A stretch of 64,000 nucleotides of DNA from Blautia faecis (GTDB taxonomy: Bacteria > Bacillota > Clostridia > Lachnospirales > Lachnospiraceae): the NCBI RefSeq assembly GCF_020554845.1, contig NZ_JAJCIA010000011.1, positions 35,208 to 99,207 on the forward strand. The letters are read 5' to 3'. The translations under genes and the position numbers were made by a program. Positions 16,577 to 26,500 of the stretch are shown here, one piece after another. The notes below the pieces were generated by a model. That model was given only the letters and a program-made list of their open reading frames with translations. It had not been told where the DNA came from and did no database searches. How positions within the stretch are numbered: the stretch's first letter is position 1; every line of letters begins with the position of its first letter.

Positions 16577-17605
16577 TTGACGAGTCTGTTTGTGAATTTT
16601 GCAATGTGGGAGGACCTTCTGGATCAGCTTTCCGTGGATGATATGATCAACATGGTAAACCTTGGCGGTTTCCAAACGGTTGGCGTTGATTCTATTGGAA
16701 AAGTTGGCACACAGGATTCCGACGGTACTTCCGGACTGAATGACTGGTACATTGGTGTTTATGGTACTGCTTATCCCACCGAGCTTCTGATCGCACAGAC
16801 CTGGAATAAGGAGCTGGCGGAAAAAGTTGGTGAGGCTGAGGGTGCTGAGTATGCGGACTGCCGTATTTTCGGAACCTATTCCCCGGCTATGAATATTCAC
16901 AGAAGTGCATTTACCGGACGTAACTTTGAGTACTATTCTGAGGACGGTGTTCTTGGCGGTATGATCGCACTGAATACCATCAACGGACTTTCCACAAAGG
17001 GTGTTTATCCGTATATCAAGCATTTCGTAATGAACGATCAGGAAACAAACCGTTGTACTATGCTCCTCACCTACTCTGATGAGCAGGCGATCCGTGAGAT
17101 TTACCTGAAACCTTTCGAAATCTGTGTAAAGAATTTTGAAGGACAGTCACTGGCAGTTATGAGCTCCTTCAACTTCGTTGGAGACAGATGGACCGGCGCA
17201 AACCCGAACCTTCTGAACAATGTTCTCCGTGACGAGTGGGGCTTCCGTGGAATGGTTCTTACTGACTGGAACGGTTCCTATGGCTATCAGAATACAGATG
17301 ATGCGGTAAGAAACGGCAATGACGCAATGCTTGGCTTTGCAAGCAAAGAGTCCAACAAGATCACTAATACTTCCTCCGCAACTCTGGTAAAAGCGATGCG
17401 CCAGGCTTGCAAGAATATTCTGTACACTACCGTAAACAGCGGCAACTACACCGTTCCGGATCCAGACGCAGGCAAAATGTCCAACATGACAAAACTGTTC
17501 CTGGAGATCGACATTACAAGTGGTGTGGTACTGGTAGCTGTGATGGCGATTGTGCTGGTGAGATTCTTTAAGAAGAGAAAGAAGAATGTGGCTGAAGAGG
17601 CGTAA
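16577..17605 (+). pseudogene. Membrane-anchored GH3 glycosidase, N-terminal half lost
   Basis: C-terminal half of a family 3 glycoside hydrolase. Recognisable parts: LDQLSVDDMINMV, YSPAMNIHRSAFTGRNFEYY, YIKHFVMNDQETNR and the nucleophile Asp in GMVLTDWNG (codon 17264-17266). It ends with a hydrophobic helix and KKRKK, a C-terminal membrane anchor. The first in-frame start is a TTG at 16577 without ribosome site, and homology begins a few codons later at NFAMWEDLL. The upstream sequence is a terminator, so about half of a normal GH3 protein (including the N-terminal barrel segment) has been deleted. Probably not expressed. Confidence 0.75.
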
Positions 17606-17612
17606 ATCATAA

Positions 17613-17661
17613 AAGGGCACTGGCAGATGTGTGTAAAATCACATCTGCCAGTGCCTTTTGG
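17613..17661 (+). terminator. Terminator after the GH3 remnant
   Basis: AAGGGCACTGGCAGATGTG pairs with CACATCTGCCAGTGCCTTTT; a long, nearly perfect stem that may serve both converging genes. Confidence 0.85.
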
Positions 17662-17708
17662 GTTTACGCTGAAGCTGCTGATATTTCTCCGGAGCCAAGC
17701 AAAGTAAC

Positions 17709-18518
17709 TCAGTCTTTCGACGGAAGACTGCTCTCAAAGTATGCGATGATCTGAAGAACTCTGTAAACCAGCTCCAAAAGAGCAATAATCATATTGTTTA
17801 TATATTCAATGTTGTAAAGCTGGAAAAGTTTTTTACTCATTTCGATTTCTTCAGCTGTCGCAAGATGTTCTTTTTTCATTATCTTCAGAGTCATTTCCTG
17901 GGCTTTTTTCTCGGTTTTCAGCACTTTAACAGACATGACAAAGGAAATAATGTAAATAATAAGACCAAGGAGAGTAAAAAACATTAATCCCAGACCAGTT
18001 ACATTTCTGAAAACAAAAAGGTCAAGCAGAAGTCCGATGAGTATCAGTGGTATGAAAGCCAGTGGTCCGAAATAAATGACAGGAGTCATCCGGATTCTTG
18101 CTGCCATGTCTGGATCCCCCTCTTTGTCAAGAATGGCAAGGGAAGCCTTCTGCACAGCTATTGAAAGAGAAGTTATGCTGTCCTTTTTCCAGGTAAGTCT
18201 TCTGAGACGTACTTTCTTGAAAAAGTGGCTGTAGCTGTTTCCAAACAGGATGGAGCCGTTTTTGGAAACTTTAATGTGCTCTAGCTCGTTATTGTCAAGA
18301 ACCAGTCGTGCTGCTTCTTCGCCGTTTTTTCCGCAGGTGTTTTTCGTGCGGTTGTATTTGGCGTATGCAATAGCGAGGTAGATGGATACAAAAAGGGAAA
18401 AAAAGGACGCAACGACCAGGAGCCCCACAATGATCGCCATTGTTACAACAATCTGATCTGAAACATTGTTCATATTGATGTCTGTAAGTTCAGTTAATAA
18501 GTCTCTTATATTTTGCAT
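17709..18518 (-). CDS. YugP-type membrane protein lacking the zinc motif
   Basis: A 269-residue membrane protein with the layout of YugP zinc metallopeptidases (Zn_peptidase_2): TM near 25-50 followed by AYAKYNRTKNTCGKNGEEAARLVLDNN, a middle segment, two TM helices around 150-200, then KTEKKAQEMTLKIM and a final hydrophobic helix. Where family members have AAHECGHAIQHAEGY, this protein has AVQKASLAILDKEGD: both zinc His and the catalytic Glu are replaced (Q, L and K). It should therefore be catalytically dead, perhaps a binding or regulatory paralogue. It lies 3 bases downstream of the secreted-protein gene, so they form one operon. Confidence 0.72.
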   Translation of the reverse strand: MQNIRDLLTELTDINMNNVSDQIVVTMAIIVGLLVVASFFSLFVSIYLAIAYAKYNRTKNTCGKNGEEAARLVLDNNELEHIKVSKNGSILFGNSYSHFFKKVRLRRLTWKKDSITSLSIAVQKASLAILDKEGDPDMAARIRMTPVIYFGPLAFIPLILIGLLLDLFVFRNVTGLGLMFFTLLGLIIYIISFVMSVKVLKTEKKAQEMTLKIMKKEHLATAEEIEMSKKLFQLYNIEYINNMIIALLELVYRVLQIIAYFESSLPSKD

Positions 18519-18521
18519 CTT

Positions 18522-19388
18522 CTACTTTCCCTTTGCCATATATAATGTAGCGTCTGCATTGCGGTCTATAGGGGATTCTTCTTCCTTGGTACAAGCCCGG
18601 TCTGTAAAGATGCCATCATAACCTTCTGGTAAGTAAATAACTACGCCATCCCCTTTGGGTACCTGTACGGAAAAGGTCTCTTCGTTTTCAGTATCCGGAT
18701 CTGTTGTGAGGGTTACCTGGCGAAGATTCTCTATGGCTGTGCTGTGTTCGTACATTGTCTGTGCCAGCTCTGGTCTTTCCACATCATATTCAATAGTAGC
18801 AGTTACATAGGGACGTGTTGAGCCGTCCGGTGCGACTAAGGTTTCATCAAGGGACAGAAGTGTGAAGGTTTCTGCATCCAGAACGTAGTCAGTGATAAAA
18901 TACTCGCCTTCGTTATAGGGGAAGCCTTCTCCTGTTACCTGTTTTTCGGTATCTTCCGGGGAAGCATCGCTGGAGACGTAAATTTTGCCATCTTTTTCTT
19001 CACAGCTTGTTATGGTTTCAGCGGCGCTCGAGGAAAAAATCACATTATCCGTTGCGGGATATGCTACAGGATCCTGTAAAATGTACAAGATTCCGCTAAG
19101 GGAATCCTCTTCAGAAAGATAGTTCAGTTGTCCATCCAGATACAGTTCAGTGCTGTCGGGATATGAGACTAACAGCAGATCCTTGTCCACATACTGCGAA
19201 TAGGTAAAGTCATCGTCAACATAGACCGAAGTAATCTGAAAAGAAGAATGGTTTTTCAGCAGCTGTTCTGTCTGCGTCGCCGTATCGATTTCTTCAAGCG
19301 TGACGGTTTCCCCGCTGGTCCAGCCAGCAAGCATCAGGCCTCCTGTAATTAGTCCCATTCCTAAAAGTATTGAGTGAATTTTTTTCAT
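18522..19388 (-). CDS. Secreted protein, unknown function
   Basis: A 288-residue exported protein; GGAGG lies just upstream of the ATG. The leader MKKIHSILLGMGLITGGLML is followed by AGWTSGE, where many related lipoproteins would have Cys (a lipobox LAGC); a single TGG/TGT change would explain the loss, so the protein is probably cleaved by signal peptidase I or stays anchored by its leader. The mature part is acidic and rich in beta-type sequence (YVDKDLLLVSYPDSTELYLD, VSVQVPKG-like stretches). No catalytic motif is visible. Its partner is the overlapping-spaced YugP-like protein. The gene is divergent from the kinase at 19620. Confidence 0.6.
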   Translation of the reverse strand: MKKIHSILLGMGLITGGLMLAGWTSGETVTLEEIDTATQTEQLLKNHSSFQITSVYVDDDFTYSQYVDKDLLLVSYPDSTELYLDGQLNYLSEEDSLSGILYILQDPVAYPATDNVIFSSSAAETITSCEEKDGKIYVSSDASPEDTEKQVTGEGFPYNEGEYFITDYVLDAETFTLLSLDETLVAPDGSTRPYVTATIEYDVERPELAQTMYEHSTAIENLRQVTLTTDPDTENEETFSVQVPKGDGVVIYLPEGYDGIFTDRACTKEEESPIDRNADATLYMAKGK

Positions 19389-19530
19389 GTTGTTATCCTC
19401 CTTAAATTTAAAATTTACATTGTAAAAAACAGCGCCCTTGTCTTTATATCTATGCTATTTGAAATTGATTTTATTGTCTATATTTTTGCGTGAGTGGACA
19501 AAATACGGCGCAAAAAGACATGGGGGAAAT

Positions 19531-19559
19531 TTGATTTCAACATCTATAAATGATATACT
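19531..19559 (+). promoter_or_regulatory. Promoter of the GHKL/LytTR pair
   Basis: TTGATT (19531-19536), a 17-base spacer and TATACT (19554-19559), 60 bases upstream of the kinase start. Confidence 0.6.
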
Positions 19560-19619
19560 TTTTATCAAGTATTCGGAGCTGTTTTTCTTTGATTTTGACA
19601 TGTCAGAAGGGGGCTTTTT

Positions 19620-20951
19620 ATGATAGCATTGCGTTATTTCTGCGGCTTTTTTCTTCAGATTTTTCCATATGCGTTTTTCTGTATGTTTCCATTCCGGGAC
19701 CGTTTTCGGGGAAGCAGGAAAAGGGCTGTGTTTATTGCACTTTCTATTTTCGCCTTGATGGTTATCCCGTTTTGCACTGTGGCGCAGCTGAATGTGGGCG
19801 GTGCTTATAAAGAAACTATCTGGAATATTATTTTTTATATTGCATTGCTGTTGTTCGGGGTGATGTACTGTCTGGTGGTTCGGGCGAAAATACCCGAGAA
19901 ATTGTTTATATTTTTTGTGGTTATGAGTTACGGATTTTTTGTCACAAGTTCGGTGACTTTTTTGTTTCGCAGCTTTAAATTTGAATCAGATGATTTTATG
20001 TATCCGCCAGTTGCCCTTGCTTTAACGCTTGGAATCAATCTGGTTCTGGCAAAGCCTTTTCTCTTGCTGATGGAAAGGATTCGTGTTATGATCGAAATAG
20101 ATCTGGAAACACGTATCTGGGGGATCCTTTGTTCACTTCCTGCATTGTTTATGCTGATCGCCAGCATTGCACAGTTTTTAACTACAATAGATATTGACCG
20201 GAATGTTATTGTCCATATGCTGTTCGTTCTTTTTGCTATATTTGCATTTATTGTGTATGGCGTGTTTTTTGGCGTTATGGGGTACATTTGCCGTAAAAAA
20301 GAGGAAGAGCGGGTTTCTGAGTGTATGCTGGAAGGATACCGGAAGCAGGCGGAAAACAACGAATATATCCTTGAAGCGCATCATGAGATCCGGCATCATA
20401 TGAATGCTTTGTCCGCTTATCTTAAGGAAAGGGACTATATGGGAGCGGAGGAATATATTCACAAGTTTGCAGATGACGCAGGACAGCTTCCATTTGTTAC
20501 ATATACGGCGAATACGCTGGTTAATTCTATTCTTTCGGAGTTTTCCGAAAAGGCGAAGAGATGTAAGGTGAAAGTGGATTACAGCATTATTATCGGCAGT
20601 CAATTGAATATGGAAGATATTGATCTGTGCCGGATGCTGAACAATATATTGGAAAATGCAGTAGAGGGATGCAAAAAGGTTTCAGGCGAACGGCGGTTTA
20701 TCAGGCTGAATCTTCATTCAAAAGAGAACTTTCTGTTTGTGAAATGTGAGAATGGCTGTGATGAGGGAAGCCTGAGAGTTGCAAATGGAAAGTATAGATC
20801 TACGAAGCGTGATATTAGCAAACATGGCTATGGTCTTAAGATCATGGGAGAGATTGTGGAAAAATATAATGGCATTCTCAGCGTGCAGGTTCACAATGGC
20901 CTCTTTTCTGTAACAACAACTCTTTGCCTTGATGAAAAAAACGAAGAATAG
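19620..20951 (+). CDS. GHKL-domain sensor histidine kinase (AgrC-like)
   Basis: Sensor kinase of 443 residues. The first 230 residues hold six or seven TM helices with almost no extracytoplasmic loops, as in peptide-sensing AgrC/BlpH kinases. The cytoplasmic part has the phospho-acceptor region ILEAHHEIRHHMNAL, an N box DLCRMLNNILENAVEGC and the G box HGYGLKIMGEI. GAAGGGGG precedes the ATG. It overlaps in sequence space with the LytTR regulator start region (14 bases between stop and start). No signal-peptide gene (AgrD-like) was found nearby, so the signal is unknown. Confidence 0.86.
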   Translation: MIALRYFCGFFLQIFPYAFFCMFPFRDRFRGSRKRAVFIALSIFALMVIPFCTVAQLNVGGAYKETIWNIIFYIALLLFGVMYCLVVRAKIPEKLFIFFVVMSYGFFVTSSVTFLFRSFKFESDDFMYPPVALALTLGINLVLAKPFLLLMERIRVMIEIDLETRIWGILCSLPALFMLIASIAQFLTTIDIDRNVIVHMLFVLFAIFAFIVYGVFFGVMGYICRKKEEERVSECMLEGYRKQAENNEYILEAHHEIRHHMNALSAYLKERDYMGAEEYIHKFADDAGQLPFVTYTANTLVNSILSEFSEKAKRCKVKVDYSIIIGSQLNMEDIDLCRMLNNILENAVEGCKKVSGERRFIRLNLHSKENFLFVKCENGCDEGSLRVANGKYRSTKRDISKHGYGLKIMGEIVEKYNGILSVQVHNGLFSVTTTLCLDEKNEE

Positions 20952-20964
20952 GAGAATTTTTATT

Positions 20965-21678
20965 ATGTACCGTATCGCGGTCTGCGAGGATGAACCGATT
21001 TTTTTAAAATATATTTCAGAAATGACAGTTGACATTTTATCATCCATAGGAGAATCCTGTGAAATCTGGAAGTATACTTCCGCTTTGGGATTGGAGAGTG
21101 CGTTGCAGGAGGATTCTGGTGCTTATGATATTCTGATCCTTGATATTATGCTTGGGGAGATTAACGGAGTCAGTTTTATGGAATATCTTCGGGATCACGG
21201 AAACTGTGTTCCTGTCATATTTATTTCAAGCAGCGAAAAATTTGTATTTGATGCATATTCCGCTGAGCCGGTTGGCTATATTCTGAAACCGGTCAGCAGG
21301 CAAAAGCTGGCAGAAGCCCTGAACCGAGCAATTCGGCATCTGACACCAAAATCGATCGTGGTAGATACTCCATCTGCTACGGTGTCATTTCATATTCGGG
21401 ATATTACGTTTATTGAGGTAATTAATAAAGAGCTGTTGATCCATCTCCAGGACGGAACTGTCACGAGAATCTATAAAACCCTTTCTTCTATGAAAGAAAT
21501 CTTGCCTAAGGATATATTTGTACAGTGTCACAGATGCTATATCGTTTCCCTATATGCAGTCCGCTCCATCAAACGCTTCGAGATCACCCTGAAAAACCAC
21601 GAAACCATTCCGGTCAGCAAGTACAGTTATAAAGAGGTACAGGAACAATTGCAGCAGTATGCGGCGAAATGGTTTTGA
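20965..21678 (+). CDS. LytTR-family response regulator
   Basis: Response regulator of 237 residues. ATG at 20965 is chosen since GGAGAA (20951-20956) precedes it; an upstream in-frame ATG at 20929 is inside the kinase gene. Receiver: E8-D9, D60 (ILILDIMLGE) and K in YILKPVSR. The LytTR domain is complete (IVVDTPSATVSFHIRDITFI, ELLIHLQDGTVTRIYKTLSS, FVQCHRCYIVSLYAV, IPVSKYSYKEVQ). It should bind paired direct repeats upstream of targets; candidates are the divergent secreted-protein operon at 18522-19388 or its own promoter. It is the intact counterpart of the broken regulator at 14688. Confidence 0.88.
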   Translation: MYRIAVCEDEPIFLKYISEMTVDILSSIGESCEIWKYTSALGLESALQEDSGAYDILILDIMLGEINGVSFMEYLRDHGNCVPVIFISSSEKFVFDAYSAEPVGYILKPVSRQKLAEALNRAIRHLTPKSIVVDTPSATVSFHIRDITFIEVINKELLIHLQDGTVTRIYKTLSSMKEILPKDIFVQCHRCYIVSLYAVRSIKRFEITLKNHETIPVSKYSYKEVQEQLQQYAAKWF

Positions 21679-21747
21679 GGGGAAAAGTTTAGAGGTTTTT
21701 TAAAGATGTTCTAGCGTAAAGGACTAATAATCAGCAGTAAAACCCAC

Positions 21748-21776
21748 TTGAGTCCCCAAAAGTTCCATGGTATCAT
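21748..21776 (+). promoter_or_regulatory. Promoter of the hipA-like operon
   Basis: TTGAGT (21748-21753), a 17-base spacer and TATCAT (21771-21776). It overlaps the left arm of the inverted repeat at 21758-21815. Confidence 0.45.
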
Positions 21777-21815
21777 TAATTTTAGCAAAATTAGTTGATA
21801 TCATGGGACTTTTTA
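21758..21815 (+). terminator. Large inverted repeat before the hipA-like gene
   Basis: AAAGTTCCATGGTATCA and TGATATCATGGGACTTT form arms of 17 bases (two mismatches) around a 20-base AT-rich centre, followed by TTTTTATTT. It can be the terminator of the LytTR gene. Because a -35/-10 pair overlaps the left arm, it may instead or also be an operator or leader hairpin for the HipA-like unit. Confidence 0.6.
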
Positions 21816-21834
21816 TTTAGGGAGCGTGTAAACT

Positions 21835-23040
21835 ATGGGCAGAGACGAAATATATATATTGAAACATAAGGATTTAGATGTTGCGATGGTGAAAATAAAT
21901 CCTTTTTCGGGAAGGATCGAATATGTCCTTGAAGTGTACATGCCAGAGGAATTGCCAGTAGGATGTGCGGAGGAGGGATCCGGGCTTGCCCAGTGGTGGA
22001 ATATGCGTGCTGTTCCGGATACAAGAAAAGGAATTCAGCAGCAGCTTAAACTATTGGGGGAAGAGACAAGCCAGTCCCTTATGCTGGCGGCGTACGGTCT
22101 GAGTTTGACGGATCATTATTGGATGCAGCCTGTTTCGAAGGAATTATACTGGAAGAACATAAATTTCTTTGAAAATGAATTCTCCGATGAACTTGGAAAT
22201 TTACTGACCGATACAGGCAAGATTGATGTGGAAGGTCATATTTCCTGCTTTTCCCCGGCGTCTTCTGTAAATGGCGAGATGAAAAAGAAATGGGTGATTC
22301 GAGATCATACCCGTTTTCTTATGAAGATTAATACAAATAATTATGGGCAGCAGGCTGTAAACGAGAAAATTGCGTGCAGACTCCATGAAAGACTGGGCTG
22401 GAAGAACTATGTTCCATATGAAATTGAGATGACACGGATTGATGGGCTGCAGGTTCCAGGCAGTTTAACACCGTTATTTACTTCTCTTGATACGGAATTG
22501 GTTTCTGCATATCAGCTGATAAAAGACTATAAAATTCCAAACGACCAGTCTGAATATGAGGCAATTATCAATGTGGCAGTAAAAAATGGAATGGAAGAAT
22601 TGGAAGTAAGAGCGCAGCTGGAATATATGATTTTAACGGATTTTGTGTTGAGCAATACGGACAGACATTATAATAATTTTGGATTTTTGTATAGCAGCAA
22701 AGCGCATAAGCTGATAAAAATGGCTCCGATCTATGATACTGGAAACTGTCTTTTTTATGATAAAGATTTAATACCTGTGAAATCTGGCTTGCTGGAGATC
22801 AGAGTAAATTCTTTTTGTAAAAAAGAGGCGGATATGCTTGCTTATGTGAAAAATAGAGAGCGTATTGAGCTGTCAAGGCTTAACGGATTTCCAGAAGAAG
22901 TGAAAACGCTGCTTATGTCATATACAAAAATGCCAGAAGAAAGAGCGGACAGGATTGCAGAGACTGTGGAGAAAAAGATAGAGTATCTTCGGCTTTTTCA
23001 AAGTGGTAAGAAAATCTGGAAAAGAGAAAAATATTGGTAG
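21835..23040 (+). CDS. HipA-like serine/threonine kinase
   Basis: A 401-residue HipA-fold protein. The catalytic region is clear: D269 in ILTDFVLSNTD, D276-R277-H278 with N281 (TDRHYNNFGFL), then the metal-binding APIYDTGNCLF. In toxin HipA the kinase phosphorylates glutamyl-tRNA synthetase and is neutralised by the HTH protein HipB encoded upstream. Here no HipB is found; the N-terminal 170 residues are unusual and poorly conserved, and a small non-HTH protein follows. GGGAGCG gives a ribosome site before the ATG. It may be a toxin with a different antitoxin or a HipA-derived regulator. Confidence 0.75.
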   Translation: MGRDEIYILKHKDLDVAMVKINPFSGRIEYVLEVYMPEELPVGCAEEGSGLAQWWNMRAVPDTRKGIQQQLKLLGEETSQSLMLAAYGLSLTDHYWMQPVSKELYWKNINFFENEFSDELGNLLTDTGKIDVEGHISCFSPASSVNGEMKKKWVIRDHTRFLMKINTNNYGQQAVNEKIACRLHERLGWKNYVPYEIEMTRIDGLQVPGSLTPLFTSLDTELVSAYQLIKDYKIPNDQSEYEAIINVAVKNGMEELEVRAQLEYMILTDFVLSNTDRHYNNFGFLYSSKAHKLIKMAPIYDTGNCLFYDKDLIPVKSGLLEIRVNSFCKKEADMLAYVKNRERIELSRLNGFPEEVKTLLMSYTKMPEERADRIAETVEKKIEYLRLFQSGKKIWKREKYW

Positions 23041-23072
23041 AAGCATGTGATTTTCTGGAGGTGAAAACTGAT

Positions 23073-23363
23073 TTGCTGAATATGCGTGTGCAGGGAAATA
23101 AATTATATATAGGTGAGGCTCCGGTGCTGGTTGTGGATATGCAGACGCAGGAGAACTATGTTCATTATGAGCAGGAAGATATTCCTTTCAAAAAAGAAGT
23201 TAAACTGAGCCCGGATCTTTTGCAGGGAAAGCGGCAAAAGGTGTTGAATACCGCATTGAATTATTATTACCAGACCGCATGTGAAATTGCGGAAGAGACG
23301 CGGTTTGCCAGGGAATATGGGAAAAGAGCGAACCGGACGAAAGTGGTGAAAACGGAAAAATAA
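23073..23363 (+). CDS. Small partner protein of the HipA-like kinase
   Basis: About 96 residues from a TTG at 23073 that lies 11 bases after GGAGG (23057-23061). Alternative in-frame starts are a TTG at 23034, overlapping the kinase stop, and an ATG at 23082. The protein begins MRVQGNKLYIGEAPVLVVD, a beta-hairpin-like segment, and ends in a basic helix (FAREYGKRANRTKVVKTEK) that could touch nucleic acid. No helix-turn-helix is seen. The position directly after hipA suggests a functional pair. The family is not recognised. Confidence 0.6.
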   Translation: MLNMRVQGNKLYIGEAPVLVVDMQTQENYVHYEQEDIPFKKEVKLSPDLLQGKRQKVLNTALNYYYQTACEIAEETRFAREYGKRANRTKVVKTEK

Positions 23364-23378
23364 TTTATAAGTATGAAT

Positions 23379-23418
23379 GAGTGACGCATCATTTGAAGTG
23401 GTGTGTCACTTTTTTTGT
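23379..23418 (+). terminator. Terminator after the HipA-like operon
   Basis: AGTGACGCATC pairs imperfectly with GTGGTGTGTCACT, followed by TTTTTTT. Confidence 0.7.
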
Positions 23419-23560
23419 GAGTAACGAGCTGAAGCTTTTGCTGGCGAGAGAATTTAGCAATTGTGTTGTTGAAATTAGCCGAAAAAGTGTACAAAAAAAC
23501 ATAGTGTATGGTTAGAAAAAATGGTAAACTGTAGAAAAGAAATTTTTACAGGAGGCGTGT

Positions 23561-26500
23561 ATGAAAAGGAAGAGATCCATTGGGCTTTCGGTGGGGATTT
23601 GTCTTCTGCTTCTTGGGTTATTCAGCAATATAAGCGTTTTTGCGGCAGTAACAGAAGGGAAAGCAGGGGAGACTCTTACCGGGGAGTATGCAGTTATTGT
23701 GAATACGGATCCCGAGGTGGCACATAATACTGGAACGCTGGTGTTTGATGATGGCGCAGATGGGACTGCGCCGTATACGGCAGGGAGCGTGGGAGCTTCT
23801 AACAGTTTGGGCAGCGTAAATGTGGCGGGCGGAAGCACGAATTCCGCGATCGCTTTGCAGTCAGCCACCACCTACACCATAGGACAGGAAAAATATATGG
23901 GCACCACATATTCCCAAAAGACTTATGTCTGCATTGGGATAGGGGAGCATTGTTACATCTGGATGGAAAAAAACATGAAATCAGATTATGACAGTGCCGG
24001 AAAAACCGCGGTTATAGCAGCTGATATGGCAAGTGTTTATGATGGGCAGCCATATCGCATTCTGAATCAGCTGGCCGGCGGGGAGATACCATGTCTGGAT
24101 GGTTCGGGCAAATTGTCAATTTTGCTTGAAACACTGAGCAGTGCCAGTGGAATGTATATGTATGAGACTGATGTGACGGCGATTCATATTAACATTCCGG
24201 CTGCATCCTCTTATGTGACAGGAGAAATGTCCAGAAGAAACGGTCTGTTGGTTCATGAGGGACAGCATGCAGTGCTTGCCTTGAAGACTAATTTTTCCAG
24301 TTCAGGAAAATATATGTGGCTGAATGAGGGACTTGCAGTTACAGTAATGGACTATCTGTGGGGAGGTATAGACAGCAGCGGCTGGTTAAATGGAATTGCA
24401 GAGAATGCAGCAATCCGCAGAGGCTCATCCCTGATTTATCAGTCTTACAGAGATGACACGGCAAGGGACTATGGTTTGCCATATCTGTTTGTCAGATACG
24501 TGATCGACAGGATGGCCAGAGGCTATGATCCTATGTCTGTACTTCCACGTTTTTATCAGATAAATGCTTCTGATTTAAACTGTGAGGAATATCTGGAAAA
24601 GGTTACAGGGGTGGCTTTTAAAACACTTCTTACAGATTTTTATACAGCAATAGCCGCTGGTGAAACATCTGGCGCTTACGGTTTTTACGGAGACAGGGTG
24701 GCAGCACAGAAAGCAGCGACTTATCCTGTTTTTGTAGGAAATAGTGGCGCAAAATATTCCCTAGAACCTGCTGCAGCTATTATTATAAAGCTGAAAGATG
24801 GTAAATTTACAGTTCCGTCTGATGGTGATTCCAATATTATTTATCGTGTGATCGGAAACCGGAACGCTGCTGTTTCTCCGGCAGGAGGAAATGGAACGGC
24901 GGAGAATCCATATGAGATAGACTCCCTGGAAGATTTGAATATGATTTCAGACCATGCAGGTGCACATTACTGTCTTACAAAAGATATTCAGATTAATGGA
25001 AAAATAAATTTTTCTGTAAATTATTTTGGAGGGGTTCTGGACGGAAATGGGCATACTATCAGCGGTTTGAAAAAGCCGCTGATAGTTCAAAATGGAGGAA
25101 CTGTTAAGAATTTGCGTATAGAAGCAGCTTTTGATGATGACAGCCAGAATGCCCAGGGCGTTTTTGCCCAATATAACACTGGGAAAATTCAGGAATGTAC
25201 GGTATCCGGGACTGTGACCGGTCATATGGGCGGTCAGGGCCTCCAGGAATTTCCCAAATTTGGTGGTATTGCGGGAGAAAATTCTGGTACCATCAGTGGA
25301 TGTTCATCAAGATTAAATATGAATCTGTCTATGCCGGCGATGAAAAGCTGGGCAGGCGGTATTGTGGGATTGAATAAAGGCTGTGTTGAGAAATGTGTCA
25401 GCAGTGGAAAAATAACGGTTACGCAGGCGGAGGATGCCGGGCAGCTGTATGTGGGCGGCATTGCAGGAGGAACAGAACGGACAACATTAGGAAACAGCAG
25501 TATAAAGGTTTGCGTTCATACCGGTATACTTCGGGTAAGTGGTAAAAATAAGAATGTCGGTCAGATTTGTGGTCAGATGACCTCTTCTGTGATTTCTGAT
25601 TGTTATGGAAAGGATTCTCAGGGAGAACTGATTGGCTCCACCGCAGCTACGGAATCAAATGGAAAGCTTCTTACGGAAAATCAGCTGAAAGATTCCGCTT
25701 CTTATACGAATTGGAAGTTTGGAAGTGAGTGGAAAATTTCTGAGGACGGGATTCCGGCAAGGATGGAAGCTTCAGACATTACGTCTGTTTCTGCATATTT
25801 ATATAGTTCTTCTTATTGTATTGGGGAGCGTCCGTATAGCTGGGGAATTCTTTATATTAATGGTCAGCCTGGTGGAATTGATATTACAGATGATATGATC
25901 AGTGGTTTTGATAACACAACAGCAGGTACGAAAACCATAAACATTGTATATAAAGGAAAAACCACCAGTTGTTCGATAACGATTACGGAGCCGGACAGCA
26001 GCAAAATAACAAAGGTTCAGATATCAAGGGCTCCAAAGACAAATTACACGGAGGGGGAGCTATTTGATCCTTCAGGAATGAGTTTGTATATTTCTTATTC
26101 TGCATATTCCGGGGCATGGGTTTACAGTGATTTTTCCTATGATAAAACAGAGCCTCTGACAACTGCTGACACGGCTGTAACATTTGATTATCATGGCTTT
26201 AAAGTACAGCAAAAGATTACAGTTACAGCGAAAAAACCCAGTAAGCTTAGCGTAATTACAGCACCGGATAAAACGGATTATAGTGTGGGAGATAAGCTGG
26301 ATCTGTCTGGTCTGAGGCTTCGTCTGACCTATAATAATGGCAATAAGTCACCGGCATTCACTGCTGATCAGCTGGAGCAATATGGTGTGAAAATCGCACT
26401 TGGAAATGATGGTAAAGTGACACCGGTTTCTGCTGAAAAAATATTCACAGCAGATGATAATGGGCAGACACTTTTGTTTTATGCGACGGATGCACTTCCG

